DNA of 64,000 nt from Pseudomonas sp. CC120222-01a (GTDB taxonomy: Bacteria > Pseudomonadota > Gammaproteobacteria > Pseudomonadales > Pseudomonadaceae), in the NCBI RefSeq assembly GCF_003097235.1, contig NZ_QEQQ01000006.1, positions 179,284-243,283 on the forward strand, written 5' to 3'. Shown piece by piece: positions 55,797-64,000 of the stretch (position 1 is its first letter; every line of letters starts with the position of its first letter). A model generated the notes under the pieces. That model was given only the letters and a program-made list of their open reading frames with translations. It was not told the origin of the DNA and did not search any database. The translations under genes were made by a program, and so were the position numbers.

Positions 55797-58700
55797 ACCT
55801 CCTCCAGTGAATTCATGAACGCTTCCATGTCGGCCCAGTCCTCGTCGGCGGTGCCGCCCAGGGCTTGCAGCTCCTCAGCCAGAGCGGCCAGGTGCGGGCG
55901 CTCGAACAGGCTGCGCATGGGTAGCGCGACGCCCAGTTCGGACTTGATCCGGGCAATGACCTGGGCCGCCAGCAGCGAGTGCCCGCCCAGGTCGAAGAAG
56001 CTGTCGTCGAGACCGACGCGGGGCACCTGCAACACCTCCATCCAGATCGCCGCCAGCTGTTGTTCCTGCTCACTGACCGGCGCGCGGAAGCTGGCCTGCA
56101 ACTGGCTCGGGTCGGGCGCGGGCAAGGCCTTGCGGTCGAGCTTGCCGCTGGGGGTCAGTGGCAGGCGATCCAGCAGCACCAGGTGCGAAGGGACCATGTA
56201 GTCCGGCAGCATCGCGCGCAGGCCCTCGCGGATCACCTGGCGCTGCGCCTCGGCACCGGCGCCGTCGGCTTCGGTGACTACATAGGCCACCAGCTGCCGC
56301 CCGCCGGCCATGTCCAGGGCCAGCACAGCCGCTTCGCGCACGCCAGGGCATTGCTGCAGGCGCATCTCGATTTCGCCAAGCTCGATACGGAAGCCGCGCA
56401 CCTTCACCTGATGGTCGACGCGGCCGATGTATTCGATGGCGCCACTGGCGTCGAAGCGGGCGCGGTCACCGGTGCGGTACAGGCGCTCGCCGGGGGCTTC
56501 GGGGTCGGGCAGGAAGCGTTCGGCGCTGAGTGCAGGCTGGCCGTGATAACCACGCGCCAGGCCGGGGCCACCGATGTACAGCTCGCCAATGGCACCGGCG
56601 GGTACAGGCTGCATCTCACCGTCGAGGATGCACAGGCGCCTGCCCGCCAGGCCTTGGCCAATGGGGATACCGCGCCAGGACACATCCTGCGATGCCAGCG
56701 CCGTGCAGTCGTGGATGCTCGACACCACCGTGGCCTCGGTCGGGCCATAGGTGTTGAGCAGGCGCACACCGGCCAGGCCAGCGCGGCGCCACAGGTCGAG
56801 GCCGTCCACCGCCATGGCTTCGCCGCCGACATGCACCTGGCGCAGTGCGGCAAACGCCTGTGGCATGTCGCGCGCGTAGTCCTGCACCAGCATGTGCCAG
56901 TAGGCAGCCGGCAGGTCGGCGACGGTGATGCCGTGCTGCTCCAGTGCCTGCAGGAAGCTGGCGCTGTCCCACAGGCGGCTGTCGCGCAGCACCACGCGGG
57001 CACCGACGCACAGCGGTGGATAGAACTGCTCGACGAAGCCGTCGAAGCTGCAGGTGGCGAACTGCAGCACGCGATCATCCGCGCTCAGGCGCGAATAGTC
57101 GGTGGCCAGTTCGCAGAACTCGGCCAGCGCGCCATGGCTGATGGCGACGCCTTTGGGCCGGCCGGTGGAGCCGGAGGTGTAGATCACGTAGGCCAGGTTG
57201 CCGGGCTCCAGTGCTACCTGCGGCGCATGATCAGGTTGCTCGCCCTGCGCCTGGTCCAGGCACAGCACCTCGATACCCTCGGCCACTGGCAGCTGGCTCA
57301 GCAGGTTCGATTGGGTCAGCAGCAGGCGCAGGCCGCTGTCGGCGAACACCTGGGCGATGCGTTCGCTGGGCGCTTGTGGGTCCAGCGGCACATAAGCGCC
57401 GCCGGCCTTGAGCACGGCCAGCAGGGCAACCCCCATGTCCAGCGAGCGCTCCAGCGCCACACCGACCAGCACCTCGGGGCCGACACCCGATTGCACCAGG
57501 CGCTGGGCCAGGCGGTTGCTGCGGCGCTCCAGCTCGGCGTAACTCAGGCTGGCGCCCTGCCCTTCGCCGGCCAGCACCAGCGCGACCGCCTCGGGCGTGC
57601 GTGCAGCCTGGGCCTGGAAACGCTGATGGGCCAGTGCCGAGGCCTGCGGGGCGGGCGCACGCAGCGCCCAATCCTGCAGCTGGCGGGATTCAGCCACATC
57701 GAGCAATGGCAGCTCGCCGATTCGACGTTGCGGGTCAGCCTGCACGCTGCGCAGCAGGTTGCGCCAATGGCCGGCCATGCGCTCGACGGTGGCGGCGTCG
57801 AACAGATCGGTGGCGTAGGTGAAGGCGGCCAGCAAGCGTTCGCCTTCCTCGCGGGTTTCCAGCATCAGGTCACTGGCAGCGGCATGGCTGCGGGCGCCGG
57901 CCACGCTCTGCTCGGCGTCCAGATGCGCCAGCTGCAGGCCGCACCCCAGGCGCATGCCCTGGATGTCGGTGACCAGTGGCTGGTGGTTGTACATGACCTG
58001 GAACAGCGCGTTGTGGCTCTGGCTGCGGTTGGGCTGCAGCGCCTCGAGCAGCGCATCGAACGGCAGTTCCTGGTGGGCCTGGGCGCCGAGGGCAGTCTGG
58101 CGCAGTGCTGCCAGCAGCTGCTCGAAGGTCTGGCGCCCATCCAGCTGGCTGCGCAGCACCTGGGTATTGACGAAGAAGCCGATCAGCCCCTCGACCTCTC
58201 CGCGGTTGCGGTTGGCAATCAGGCCGCCGACGCGGATGTCGCCCTGGCCGCTGTAGCGGTACAACAGGGTCTTGAAGGCCGCCAGCAGCACCACGAACAG
58301 GGTCGTGCCCTGACGCTGGGCCAGCGCCTTCAGGCCGCTACGCAGCTCGGCGTCGATGGCGAACTCCAGGCGCGCACCGGCATGGCTCGGCTGGGCCGGG
58401 CGCGGGCGGTCGGTGGGCAATTCCAGTGGCTCGTGCTCCTCACCCAGCTGGGCGCGCCAGTAGTCGAGCTGGCGGGCCTGCTCGCCGGCCTCCATCCAGC
58501 TGCGCTGCCACAGGGCGTAGTCGCGGTAGTGCACGGCCAGTGCCGGTAACCGGGCCTGATCACCGGCGCTGCGGGCGTCCAGGCAGCGCATGAACTCTTC
58601 GATGAGGATGTTCATCGACCAGCCATCGGCGATGATGTGGTGCATGGTCAGCAGCAGCACGTGCTCATCCGCCGCCAGTTGCAGCAGCGCCACCCGCAGC

Positions 58701-59188
58701 AGCGGGCCCTGTTGCAGGTCGAACGACTGGCCGGCTTCGCGGGCGACTTCTTCGCGGGTCCGCTGCAGGCGCTGATCCACCTCCAGGGCGGACAGGTCGA
58801 CGTGGCGAACCTGCACCTGCGCACCGTCACCGACACGCTGCAACGCCTGCCCGTCAACTTCCTCGAAGGTGGTGCGCAGGCACTCGTGGCGCTGCACCAG
58901 GTCGGCAAAGGCCAGGTCCAGCGCCTGGTGGTCCAGCCTGCCGAGCAGGCGCACGGCCCCTGGCAGGTTGTAGGCAGCGCTGCCTGGCTCCAGCTGCCAG
59001 AGGAACCACATGCGCTGCTGGGCATAGGACAGCTGGTCGCGGCCAGCGATGCCGCTACAGTCGGGAATGGGGTAGCTGGTGAAATCGACCTGCTCGTCGC
59101 GCAGGGCGGCGAAGAAGACACGGCGTTTTTCCAGCGGCAGTTCAATGAAGCGGCGCGCCAGCTTCAGGGATTGATCGAGGGTGCTCAT
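55793..59188 (-). CDS. Pyoverdine NRPS, single module C-A-T (predicted L-Lys)
   Basis: 1131 aa. C domain about 50-480 (HHIIADG 183-189), A domain about 520-1030 (YTSGSTGRPKG 670-680; core Lys 1016 in SGKLDRK), T domain about 1040-1110 with Ser 1071 in DLGGHSL. The pocket residues aligned to GrsA read D-G-E-D-H-G-T-V-V-K, which I recall as the pyoverdine-type lysine code. No epimerisation domain, so L-Lys. The C domain is of the ordinary type taking an L-residue from an upstream synthetase that is not in the window. First of three overlapping NRPS genes behind an IS box. Confidence 0.92.
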
Positions 59189-59241
59189 AGGTCGTCCGAA
59201 CCGGTGATGGGAGCCGCCCTGGGCTCCGCGATACCTGTTGA

Positions 59242-59266
59242 ACGAATGGTTCCGGCTTGCATTTAG
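59242..59266 (-). promoter_or_regulatory. PvdS iron-starvation box of the NRPS operon
   Basis: Minus strand CTAAAT, 16 bases, CGT. The predicted transcript start is about 45 bases before the first NRPS ATG (59188). One box would drive all three overlapping NRPS genes (over 15 kb). Confidence 0.83.
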
Positions 59267-59355
59267 GTACTGTTTACAAAACCCGACAAGCCGGTTTACG
59301 GCAACGCGCCGGTGCGCCCGAAGACGAGCCGGCGGTCACTGCAGTGCTGCGCAGC

Positions 59356-60333
59356 TCAGCCCGCGCCGTGCCCCTCGGCCATGGCCACGATGACCTTGCG
59401 CTTGCCGGTGAAGGTGCTGCGGGCGTGGGCGGCGAGCATGTTGTCGAGCATCAGCACATCGCCTTCCTGCCAGGGGAAGGCGATGGTGCATTCATCCAGC
59501 ACACCACGCACTTCGTCGAGGATCGAGTCTTCGATCGGTGAACCGTCGCCGTAATAGACGTTGCGTGGCAGGTCTTCCTCGTCGACGATTTCCAACAGAC
59601 TCTCGCGCACCTCAGGGGGCAGGTTAGACACATGGAACAGGTGCGCCTGGTTGAACCACACATCCTCACCGGTACGCGGGTGGCGGGCCACTGCCTGGCA
59701 GATCTGGCGGGTACGCAGTTCGCCGTCGTCCTTCCACTCGCAGGTGATCGCATGGCGCTGGCAGTAGGCTTCCACCACTGCCGGGTCGTCACTGTTGAAG
59801 ACTTGCTCCCAAGGCACATCCAGGCCGTTGCCGAAATTGCGCACGTACATCAGCCCGTGGCGGTTGAACCGTTCGTGAATGCGCGGGTCGATCCGACGGA
59901 ACACCTCGCGGCTGTCGGCAATTGGCGTTTCCCCGCCGCTCTCGGCAGCGATCATGCTGTAGAACCAGATCTTCATCGGCCATTCACGGGTGTAGGCCTG
60001 CTCGTTGTGCAGCGGGATTTTCTGGTGCGGCGGATACTCGGTGGAGGTGTACACGCCCTGGGTGACGTTGCTGCGCGGGGTGGAGCCGAACTCGTAGTTC
60101 AGCAGCGGGTGGCCGAAGCCGCCGGCGAAGCTGCGGAAGGCCTCGGCGCCGCCCACGTCGAAGCCGCGAAAAAGGATGCCACCGGCATCGAGCAAGTGGC
60201 GATCGACCAACTCGCGGATCGGCTCCAGCGCCTCGTTGAGGTCCAGGCCGGCGTGGGGCGCCTCGACCAGCAAGGGCAGGCTGCGTTGGCCAGGCAGCAG
60301 AGGCCGGGCCAGCAGTTCCAGTATGGCGCTCAT
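59356..60333 (-). CDS. SyrP/TauD-type Fe(II)/2-oxoglutarate aspartate beta-hydroxylase
   Basis: ATG 60333 (GGGGGAA upstream) gives 325 aa. TauD-family fold with the iron triad H109-x-E111 in IPLHNEQAYTREWP and H303 in LDNMLAAHARSTF, and the 2-oxoglutarate Arg in GKRKVIVAM. HxE instead of HxD is seen in the SyrP group, which hydroxylates carrier-bound Asp. Next to an NRPS with an Asp module and behind its own IS box, it most likely makes the beta-hydroxyaspartate of the pyoverdine. The longer open frame runs into the tRNA gene and is not coding. Confidence 0.88.
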   Translation of the reverse strand: MSAILELLARPLLPGQRSLPLLVEAPHAGLDLNEALEPIRELVDRHLLDAGGILFRGFDVGGAEAFRSFAGGFGHPLLNYEFGSTPRSNVTQGVYTSTEYPPHQKIPLHNEQAYTREWPMKIWFYSMIAAESGGETPIADSREVFRRIDPRIHERFNRHGLMYVRNFGNGLDVPWEQVFNSDDPAVVEAYCQRHAITCEWKDDGELRTRQICQAVARHPRTGEDVWFNQAHLFHVSNLPPEVRESLLEIVDEEDLPRNVYYGDGSPIEDSILDEVRGVLDECTIAFPWQEGDVLMLDNMLAAHARSTFTGKRKVIVAMAEGHGAG

Positions 60334-60506
60334 GGCTTCCCCCTTGCGGCAGCTGACCGCAGCGGGTTGAGCAGCAATTGATTGGCAACAGGCAGCGCCT
60401 GGCTGGCCTTGAAGCAGGTGGCGGCAAGCATCCTTCGACCCTCGATGAAATGACAGCAAGCTCCGGTTCGGGCGCGCGCAGCGCACGTCGGCCTTGTGCA
60501 AAGGAA

Positions 60507-60532
60507 ACGAGGGGCAGAGGGAGGGATTTAGC
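60507..60532 (-). promoter_or_regulatory. PvdS iron-starvation box of the SyrP-like hydroxylase gene
   Basis: Minus strand GCTAAAT, 16 bases, CGT, about 175 bases before the hydroxylase ATG and only 5 bases beyond the 3' end of tRNA-Arg on the same strand. Confidence 0.8.
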
Positions 60533-60537
60533 GTGGA

Positions 60538-60612
60538 TGGCGTCCCCGGCAGGAATCGAACCTGCACCAGAGTCTTAGGAGGACCCCGTTCTATCCATTA
60601 AACTACAGGGAC
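60538..60612 (-). tRNA. tRNA-Arg (anticodon CCT)
   Basis: Cloverleaf read on the minus strand: acceptor GTCCCTG/CGGGGAC, D-arm GTTTAATGGATAGAAC, anticodon loop CTCCTAA (anticodon CCT), T-arm with GGTTCGATTCC, discriminator G and encoded CCA. It reads AGG codons. The 3' end abuts the IS box of the hydroxylase gene. Confidence 0.95.
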
Positions 60613-60740
60613 TGAAACCCGCCGGCGATCTTGCTGAGCTGAGTGCAGCAATAGCGGGACGGCGAGCATGTTAACCAGCGCGCCACCGTTTGTCATGCCT
60701 GAATCGGGCTTTTTGCACGTGGGGATTTTCTGAGAGCCGC

Positions 60741-61334
60741 TCAGGCAATCAACTTTTCCTGACGCAGCAGATCAATCAAAGCCGCAACCGCCGTTGCCAA
60801 GTCACCTGAATTATCCAAGTAGTGCACCGACGGCACAGCCTCAAGCTGCAGCCGGGCATTGCGCGCCAGGCGCTGGTCGACTTGCTCCGGGGTTTCCCGC
60901 CCGCGGGCAAGCAAGCGCTCACGCAGCACTTCGGGCTGCACTTCCAGGCACACCGCCAAAAGATCGGGGTAGCGCGCCTGCGCCTCAGGCAGATATGCCC
61001 GCGAACCATTGACCAGCACCGAGTGCCCTTGCGCAAGCCACTGATCCACTTGGGCCGGAATCCCGTACTCCAGGCCATTGGCTCGCCAGTGCATGGCGAA
61101 AGCGCCCTCCTCGCGCAGCTGCGCAAACCGCTCGGCGCTGACGCCGTGGGCAGATTCACCCTTGGCCTCGGCGGAACGGGTGATGATCCGACGGGCAACT
61201 TCCACCCCTGCGGCAGACAATTGCGCGCGAGAAGCATCGATCAGGGAATCTTTTCCCGAACCGGAGGGTCCTACCAGGAATATCAGGCGGCCTGAGGCTC
61301 CATCTCGGGCGCTTGCGTCATGTTGCATAGCCAC
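60741..61334 (-). CDS. phnN: Ribose 1,5-bisphosphate phosphokinase PhnN
   Basis: PhnN phosphorylates ribose 1,5-bisphosphate to PRPP and is a guanylate-kinase-like enzyme. 197 aa with Walker A LVGPSGSGKDSL near the N-terminus, RRIITRSAEAKGE, the hydrophobic VLVNGSRAYLP strand and a C-terminal RLARNARL segment. In many bacteria phnN is in the phosphonate lyase operon; here it stands alone. A guanylate kinase-like protein of other function cannot be fully excluded, but HGVSAERFAQLREEGAFAMH is PhnN-like. Confidence 0.85.
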   Translation of the reverse strand: MAMQHDASARDGASGRLIFLVGPSGSGKDSLIDASRAQLSAAGVEVARRIITRSAEAKGESAHGVSAERFAQLREEGAFAMHWRANGLEYGIPAQVDQWLAQGHSVLVNGSRAYLPEAQARYPDLLAVCLEVQPEVLRERLLARGRETPEQVDQRLARNARLQLEAVPSVHYLDNSGDLATAVAALIDLLRQEKLIA

Positions 61335-61675
61335 TATGCTCTAAGGAAGGAAACCCGCGCATTCTAGGTGTTTTCTGGGGCCTTTGCTGAGTTTTACAGG
61401 TTTTTGACGGCAAAAGGCTGACGGTGCGTCGGGCCGGATAATGCAAAACTTTTCAAACCAGTGCTCATTTCTGATAATTGGTACTGGCAAAAAGCCTTTA
61501 TCCGGCTCACTATTTGTCACAGAATTGACGCCAAGGAATCGGCAACCATGAGGCAAGATGACCATCCAAATTTTCATGACGGTTGAACATTTTGTCGTCG
61601 CCACGGTCGTACTTCCACTCCGTGCGGCCAATTTGAGAACCGCTTCCCCTGAACCAGTAAATCCGGTCAATTTAT
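61335..61675 (+). other. amrZ upstream region
   Basis: 341 bases, AT-richer than its surroundings, without a credible gene. It holds a weak AlgU/sigma-22-like pair, AAACTT (61446-61451) and TCTGATAA (61470-61477), spaced 18 rather than 16-17. amrZ is AlgU-dependent in P. aeruginosa, so this is suggestive only. The distal part reaches into the amrZ leader. Confidence 0.35.
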
Positions 61676-62002
61676 ATGCGCCCAATGAAACAGGCTATTT
61701 ATTCGAGCCGCACCGCTGACAAGTTCGTCGTCCGCCTGCCAGACGGGATGCGTGAGCGCATTGCCGAGGTAGCGCGCAACCATCACCGCAGCATGAACTC
61801 CGAAATCATCGCGCGCCTGGAGCAGAGCCTTATCCAGGAAGGTGCGCTGGGCGACGAGCTGAGCATGCGCCTGGACAGCCCGGAGCTGTCGCTGCACGAG
61901 CGTGAGCTCCTGCAACGTTTCCGCCAGCTGTCGCACCGCCAGCAAAATGCGCTGGTGGCCCTCATCGCTCACGATGTGGAAATGGCCGCCGACGCCTCCT
62001 GA
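61676..62002 (+). CDS. amrZ: Ribbon-helix-helix regulator AmrZ (AlgZ)
   Basis: AmrZ controls alginate, motility, c-di-GMP genes and, in P. fluorescens, iron genes. The 108-aa length matches P. aeruginosa AmrZ. An N-terminal arm ([15 protein letters not shown]), the DNA-binding strand [10 protein letters not shown] (about 16-25), the RHH helices ([20 protein letters not shown]) and the tetramerisation tail ([32 protein letters not shown]) are nearly identical to AmrZ as I recall it. Confidence 0.95.
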   Translation: MRPMKQAIYSSRTADKFVVRLPDGMRERIAEVARNHHRSMNSEIIARLEQSLIQEGALGDELSMRLDSPELSLHERELLQRFRQLSHRQQNALVALIAHDVEMAADAS

Positions 62003-62023
62003 GGCCGGCAGCAAGCAGACACG

Positions 62024-62050
62024 AAAAAGCCAGCGTAAGCTGGCTTTTTT
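62024..62050. terminator. Bidirectional terminator between amrZ and mgtE
   Basis: AAAAAGCCAGC/GCTGGCTTTTT perfect 11-bp stem with GTAA loop and T-tracts on both strands, between the converging genes. Confidence 0.92.
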
Positions 62051-62098
62051 CGTTGTGTCCGCACAATGACCAAGGGCGCACCAGGCGCCCCGATCGCA

Positions 62099-63541
62099 TT
62101 ACAGCAGGAACAATGTGGCCAGGCCCAGGAAGATGAAGAAGCCGCCACTGTCGGTCACGGCAGTGATCATCACGCTGGCACCCATCGCCGGGTCACGCCC
62201 CAGACGGGCCAGGGTCATCGGAATCAGCACACCCATCAACGCCGCCAACAACAGGTTCAAGGTCATCGCTGCGGTCATCACCACGCCCAGTGACCAACTG
62301 CCATACAGCCAGAACGCCACTGCACCAATCACGCCGCCCCACACAAGGCCGTTGATCAGCGACACCGCCAATTCCTTGCGCATCAGGCGGCTGGTATTGC
62401 CCGGTGATACCTGGTCCAGCGCCATGGCACGGACGATCATGGTGATGGTCTGGTTACCTGAGTTGCCACCAATACCGGCAACGATCGGCATCAGCGCAGC
62501 CAACGCCACCAGCTTTTCAATCGAGCCTTCAAACACGCCGATCACGCGCGAAGCAAGGAAGGCAGTAATAAGGTTGATTGCCAGCCATGCCCAACGGTTG
62601 CGGAACGAGCGCCAGACCGAGGCGAAGATGTCTTCCTCCTCGCGCAGACCGGCCATGTTGAGCACTTCGCTTTCGCTCTCCTCACGGATCAGGTCAACCA
62701 TCTCGTCAATGGTCAGACGGCCGATCAGGCGATCGCCCTTGTCCACCACCGGTGCCGAAACCAGGTCATAACGTTCGAAGGCCTGAGCCGCGTCGTAGGC
62801 ATCTTCCTCAGGCTTGAAAGACACGGGGTCAGTTGCCATGACCTCTGCCACTTTCTTCTCTGGGTCGTTGACCAGCAGGCGCTTGATCGGCAGCACGCCC
62901 TTGAGAATGCCGTCATAGTCGACCACGAAGAGTTTGTCGGTATGGTTGGGCAGCTCTTTCAGGCGGCGCAGGTAACGCAGTACCACTTCCAGGCTGACGT
63001 CTTCGCGGATGGTGACCATCTCGAAGTCCATCAGCGCACCCACCTGCTCCTCGTCGTAGCTCAGTGCCGAGCGCACACGCTCGCGCTGCTGGGCATCGAG
63101 GCTTTCCATCAGCTCGTGAACCACGTCACGCGGAAGCTCTGGCGCCAGGTCAGCCAGTTCGTCGGCGTCCATTTCCTTGGCGGCAGCCAGGATCTCGTGA
63201 TCGTCCATGTCGGCGATCAGCGATTGACGAACAGAGTCGGAAACTTCGAGGAGGATGTCGCCGTCACGATCCGAGCGCACCAACTGCCAGACCGTCAGAC
63301 GGTCTTGCAGGGGCAAGGCTTCGAGGATGTAGGCGACGTCGGCAGGGTGCAGGTCGTCCAGCTTGCGCTGCAGGTCGACCAGGTTCTGGCGGTGGACGAG
63401 GTTTTCCACCAGGTCGTTGTGCTGACCTTCCTGACGGTGGGTCAGGTCTTCCACCACACGTTGGCGCTGCAGCAATTCGACCACTTGGGCCAGGCGATCC
63501 TGCAGGCTCTCTTGAGCTTTCTTTACTTCTACTTCAGTCAT
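62099..63541 (-). CDS. mgtE: Magnesium transporter MgtE
   Basis: MgtE is a Mg2+ channel gated by its cytosolic Mg2+-sensing domains. ATG 63541 with GGAG upstream gives 480 aa. Order: N-domain (HPADVAYILEALPLQDRL; DDHEILAAAKEMDADELADL), two CBS domains (VMATDPVSFKPEEDAYDAAQ; GRLTIDEMVDLIREE), then five membrane helices with PIVAGIGGNSGNQT and ITAVTDSGGFFIF. The last contains the conserved pore Asp. No Mg2+ leader element recognised upstream. Confidence 0.94.
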   Translation of the reverse strand: MTEVEVKKAQESLQDRLAQVVELLQRQRVVEDLTHRQEGQHNDLVENLVHRQNLVDLQRKLDDLHPADVAYILEALPLQDRLTVWQLVRSDRDGDILLEVSDSVRQSLIADMDDHEILAAAKEMDADELADLAPELPRDVVHELMESLDAQQRERVRSALSYDEEQVGALMDFEMVTIREDVSLEVVLRYLRRLKELPNHTDKLFVVDYDGILKGVLPIKRLLVNDPEKKVAEVMATDPVSFKPEEDAYDAAQAFERYDLVSAPVVDKGDRLIGRLTIDEMVDLIREESESEVLNMAGLREEEDIFASVWRSFRNRWAWLAINLITAFLASRVIGVFEGSIEKLVALAALMPIVAGIGGNSGNQTITMIVRAMALDQVSPGNTSRLMRKELAVSLINGLVWGGVIGAVAFWLYGSWSLGVVMTAAMTLNLLLAALMGVLIPMTLARLGRDPAMGASVMITAVTDSGGFFIFLGLATLFLL

Positions 63542-63881
63542 AGGCGAACTCCACTCCCAGCAGCGGAGCACGCCGGGAGAATCAATCAGTCAGATCTAGC
63601 TGTATGAATCTTGTTAAGGAGTAACTACTGGGTAAGTCCATGGTGGTTTTCCACAAGCCCCGGCGGGGCTGACGGGCGCAATCATACACTGCCTAAGCTG
63701 TCAGATCGCTTAAAATTTTGGCCAGAACAATCGTTTGCGAGATAAAGCTGGGACAACGCTCGAAGCCATCAGTGCGACGGCAGGCGCGCAATAAAAAACA
63801 CATCCACCGCGCAAAAGTCTGTCGGGCCGGTTACTGTGCAGTCTAGTCAGGCATCACTGACAAAGCAGTGAAACAGAAAAC
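63542..63881. other. mgtE upstream region
   Basis: About 340 bases between mgtE and the terminator of the tRNA transcript. No gene; open frames here are antisense or have no ribosome site. It presumably contains the mgtE promoter, but I see no convincing -10/-35 or riboswitch fold. Confidence 0.45.
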
Positions 63882-63908
63882 AAAAAGCCCGCTCAATTGA
63901 GCGGGCTT
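63882..63908 (-). terminator. Terminator of the tRNA-Arg(ACG) transcript
   Basis: AAGCCCGCTC/GAGCGGGCTT stem with AATT loop; on the minus strand followed by TTTTTGTTTTC. It lies 10 bases after the 3' end of the tRNA gene. Confidence 0.88.
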
Positions 63909-63918
63909 CTTGATTGTA

Positions 63919-63995
63919 TGGCGGACTCAGCAGGATTCGAACCTGCGACCGCTCGGTTCGTAGCCGAGTACTCTATCCAGCTGAGCTATGAGTCC
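63919..63995 (-). tRNA. tRNA-Arg (anticodon ACG)
   Basis: Minus strand: acceptor GGACTCA/TGAGTCC, D-arm TAGCTCAGCTGGATAGAG, anticodon stem-loop CTCGG-CTACGAA-CCGAG (anticodon ACG, read as ICG), T-loop GGTTCGAATCC, discriminator G and encoded CCA. In Pseudomonas a tRNA cluster near rsmA commonly precedes mgtE. Confidence 0.96.
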
Positions 63996-64000
63996 GTGGT

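Noticed and set aside
60334..60567. The upstream extension of the SyrP-like gene to 60567.
   Set aside because: It would include the PvdS box and part of tRNA-Arg.
61341..61685. A 114-codon minus-strand frame upstream of amrZ.
   Set aside because: No ribosome site, atypical composition, and it overlaps the amrZ start; best seen as noncoding regulatory DNA.
63542..63881. A Mg2+ riboswitch in the mgtE leader.
   Set aside because: I looked for M-box-like or multi-stem pairing and saw none; such leaders are not expected for Pseudomonas mgtE.

Overview
The window is chromosomal DNA of a fluorescent Pseudomonas, most likely of the P. putida group. The evidence is high-GC coding sequence, the bkdR/bkdA1/bkdA2/bkdB/lpdV cluster with subunit sizes known from P. 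putida, a pyoverdine locus, AmrZ, and P. putida-type REP palindromes. The gene order flgB..flgK, cheRV, flgA, flgMN, flgZ, MFS, glutamine-synthetase-like, bkdR, bkd operon agrees with my memory of P. putida KT2440.

Layout. 1-9.1 kb (minus): flagellar rod, hook and ring genes in two RpoN-type units, flgBCDE and flgFGHIJK, with flgK cut by the window start; a 61-aa exported protein lies between them. 9.5-11.5 kb (plus): a two-gene cassette, a type VI secretion-type Ntox15 DNase effector (broken by one in-frame TAA) and its intact GAD-like/DUF1851 immunity gene. 11.6-16.1 kb: cheR/cheV, flgA, flgM, flgN and the PilZ protein FlgZ, with overlapping RpoN and FliA promoters at the divergent cheV/flgA junction. 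16.2-24.9 kb: an MFS transporter, a gamma-glutamylpolyamine-synthetase-like gene, bkdR, and the branched-chain keto acid dehydrogenase operon. 24.9-32.5 kb: a TylF-like methyltransferase plus Fe(II)/2-oxoglutarate oxygenase pair, a small protein behind a good RpoN-type promoter, a LysR regulator, the AzlCD exporter, a GAF-PAS-PAS-GGDEF protein and an exported endonuclease I. 32.5-34.1 kb: two inverted copies of a ~290-bp REP-flanked repeat surrounding a highly structured leader and two small DUF6124/DUF3077-like genes.

34.1-60.5 kb is the pyoverdine locus: periplasmic maturation genes (pvdP; pvdM, pvdN, pvdO), the exporter pvdE, the receptor fpvA, three NRPS genes and a SyrP-like aspartate hydroxylase. 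Five PvdS-type iron-starvation boxes (TAAAT-N16-CGT) precede these units. Adenylation pocket residues read by eye predict Lys, Asp (hydroxylated and epimerised), Ser and N-hydroxyornithine, released by a thioesterase as a probable cyclo-hydroxyornithine terminus. The chromophore synthetase (PvdL), PvdS and the ornithine hydroxylase are not in this window.

60.5-64 kb: tRNA-Arg(CCT), phnN, amrZ, mgtE and tRNA-Arg(ACG). Long open frames antiparallel to the GC-rich genes were left out as shadows.
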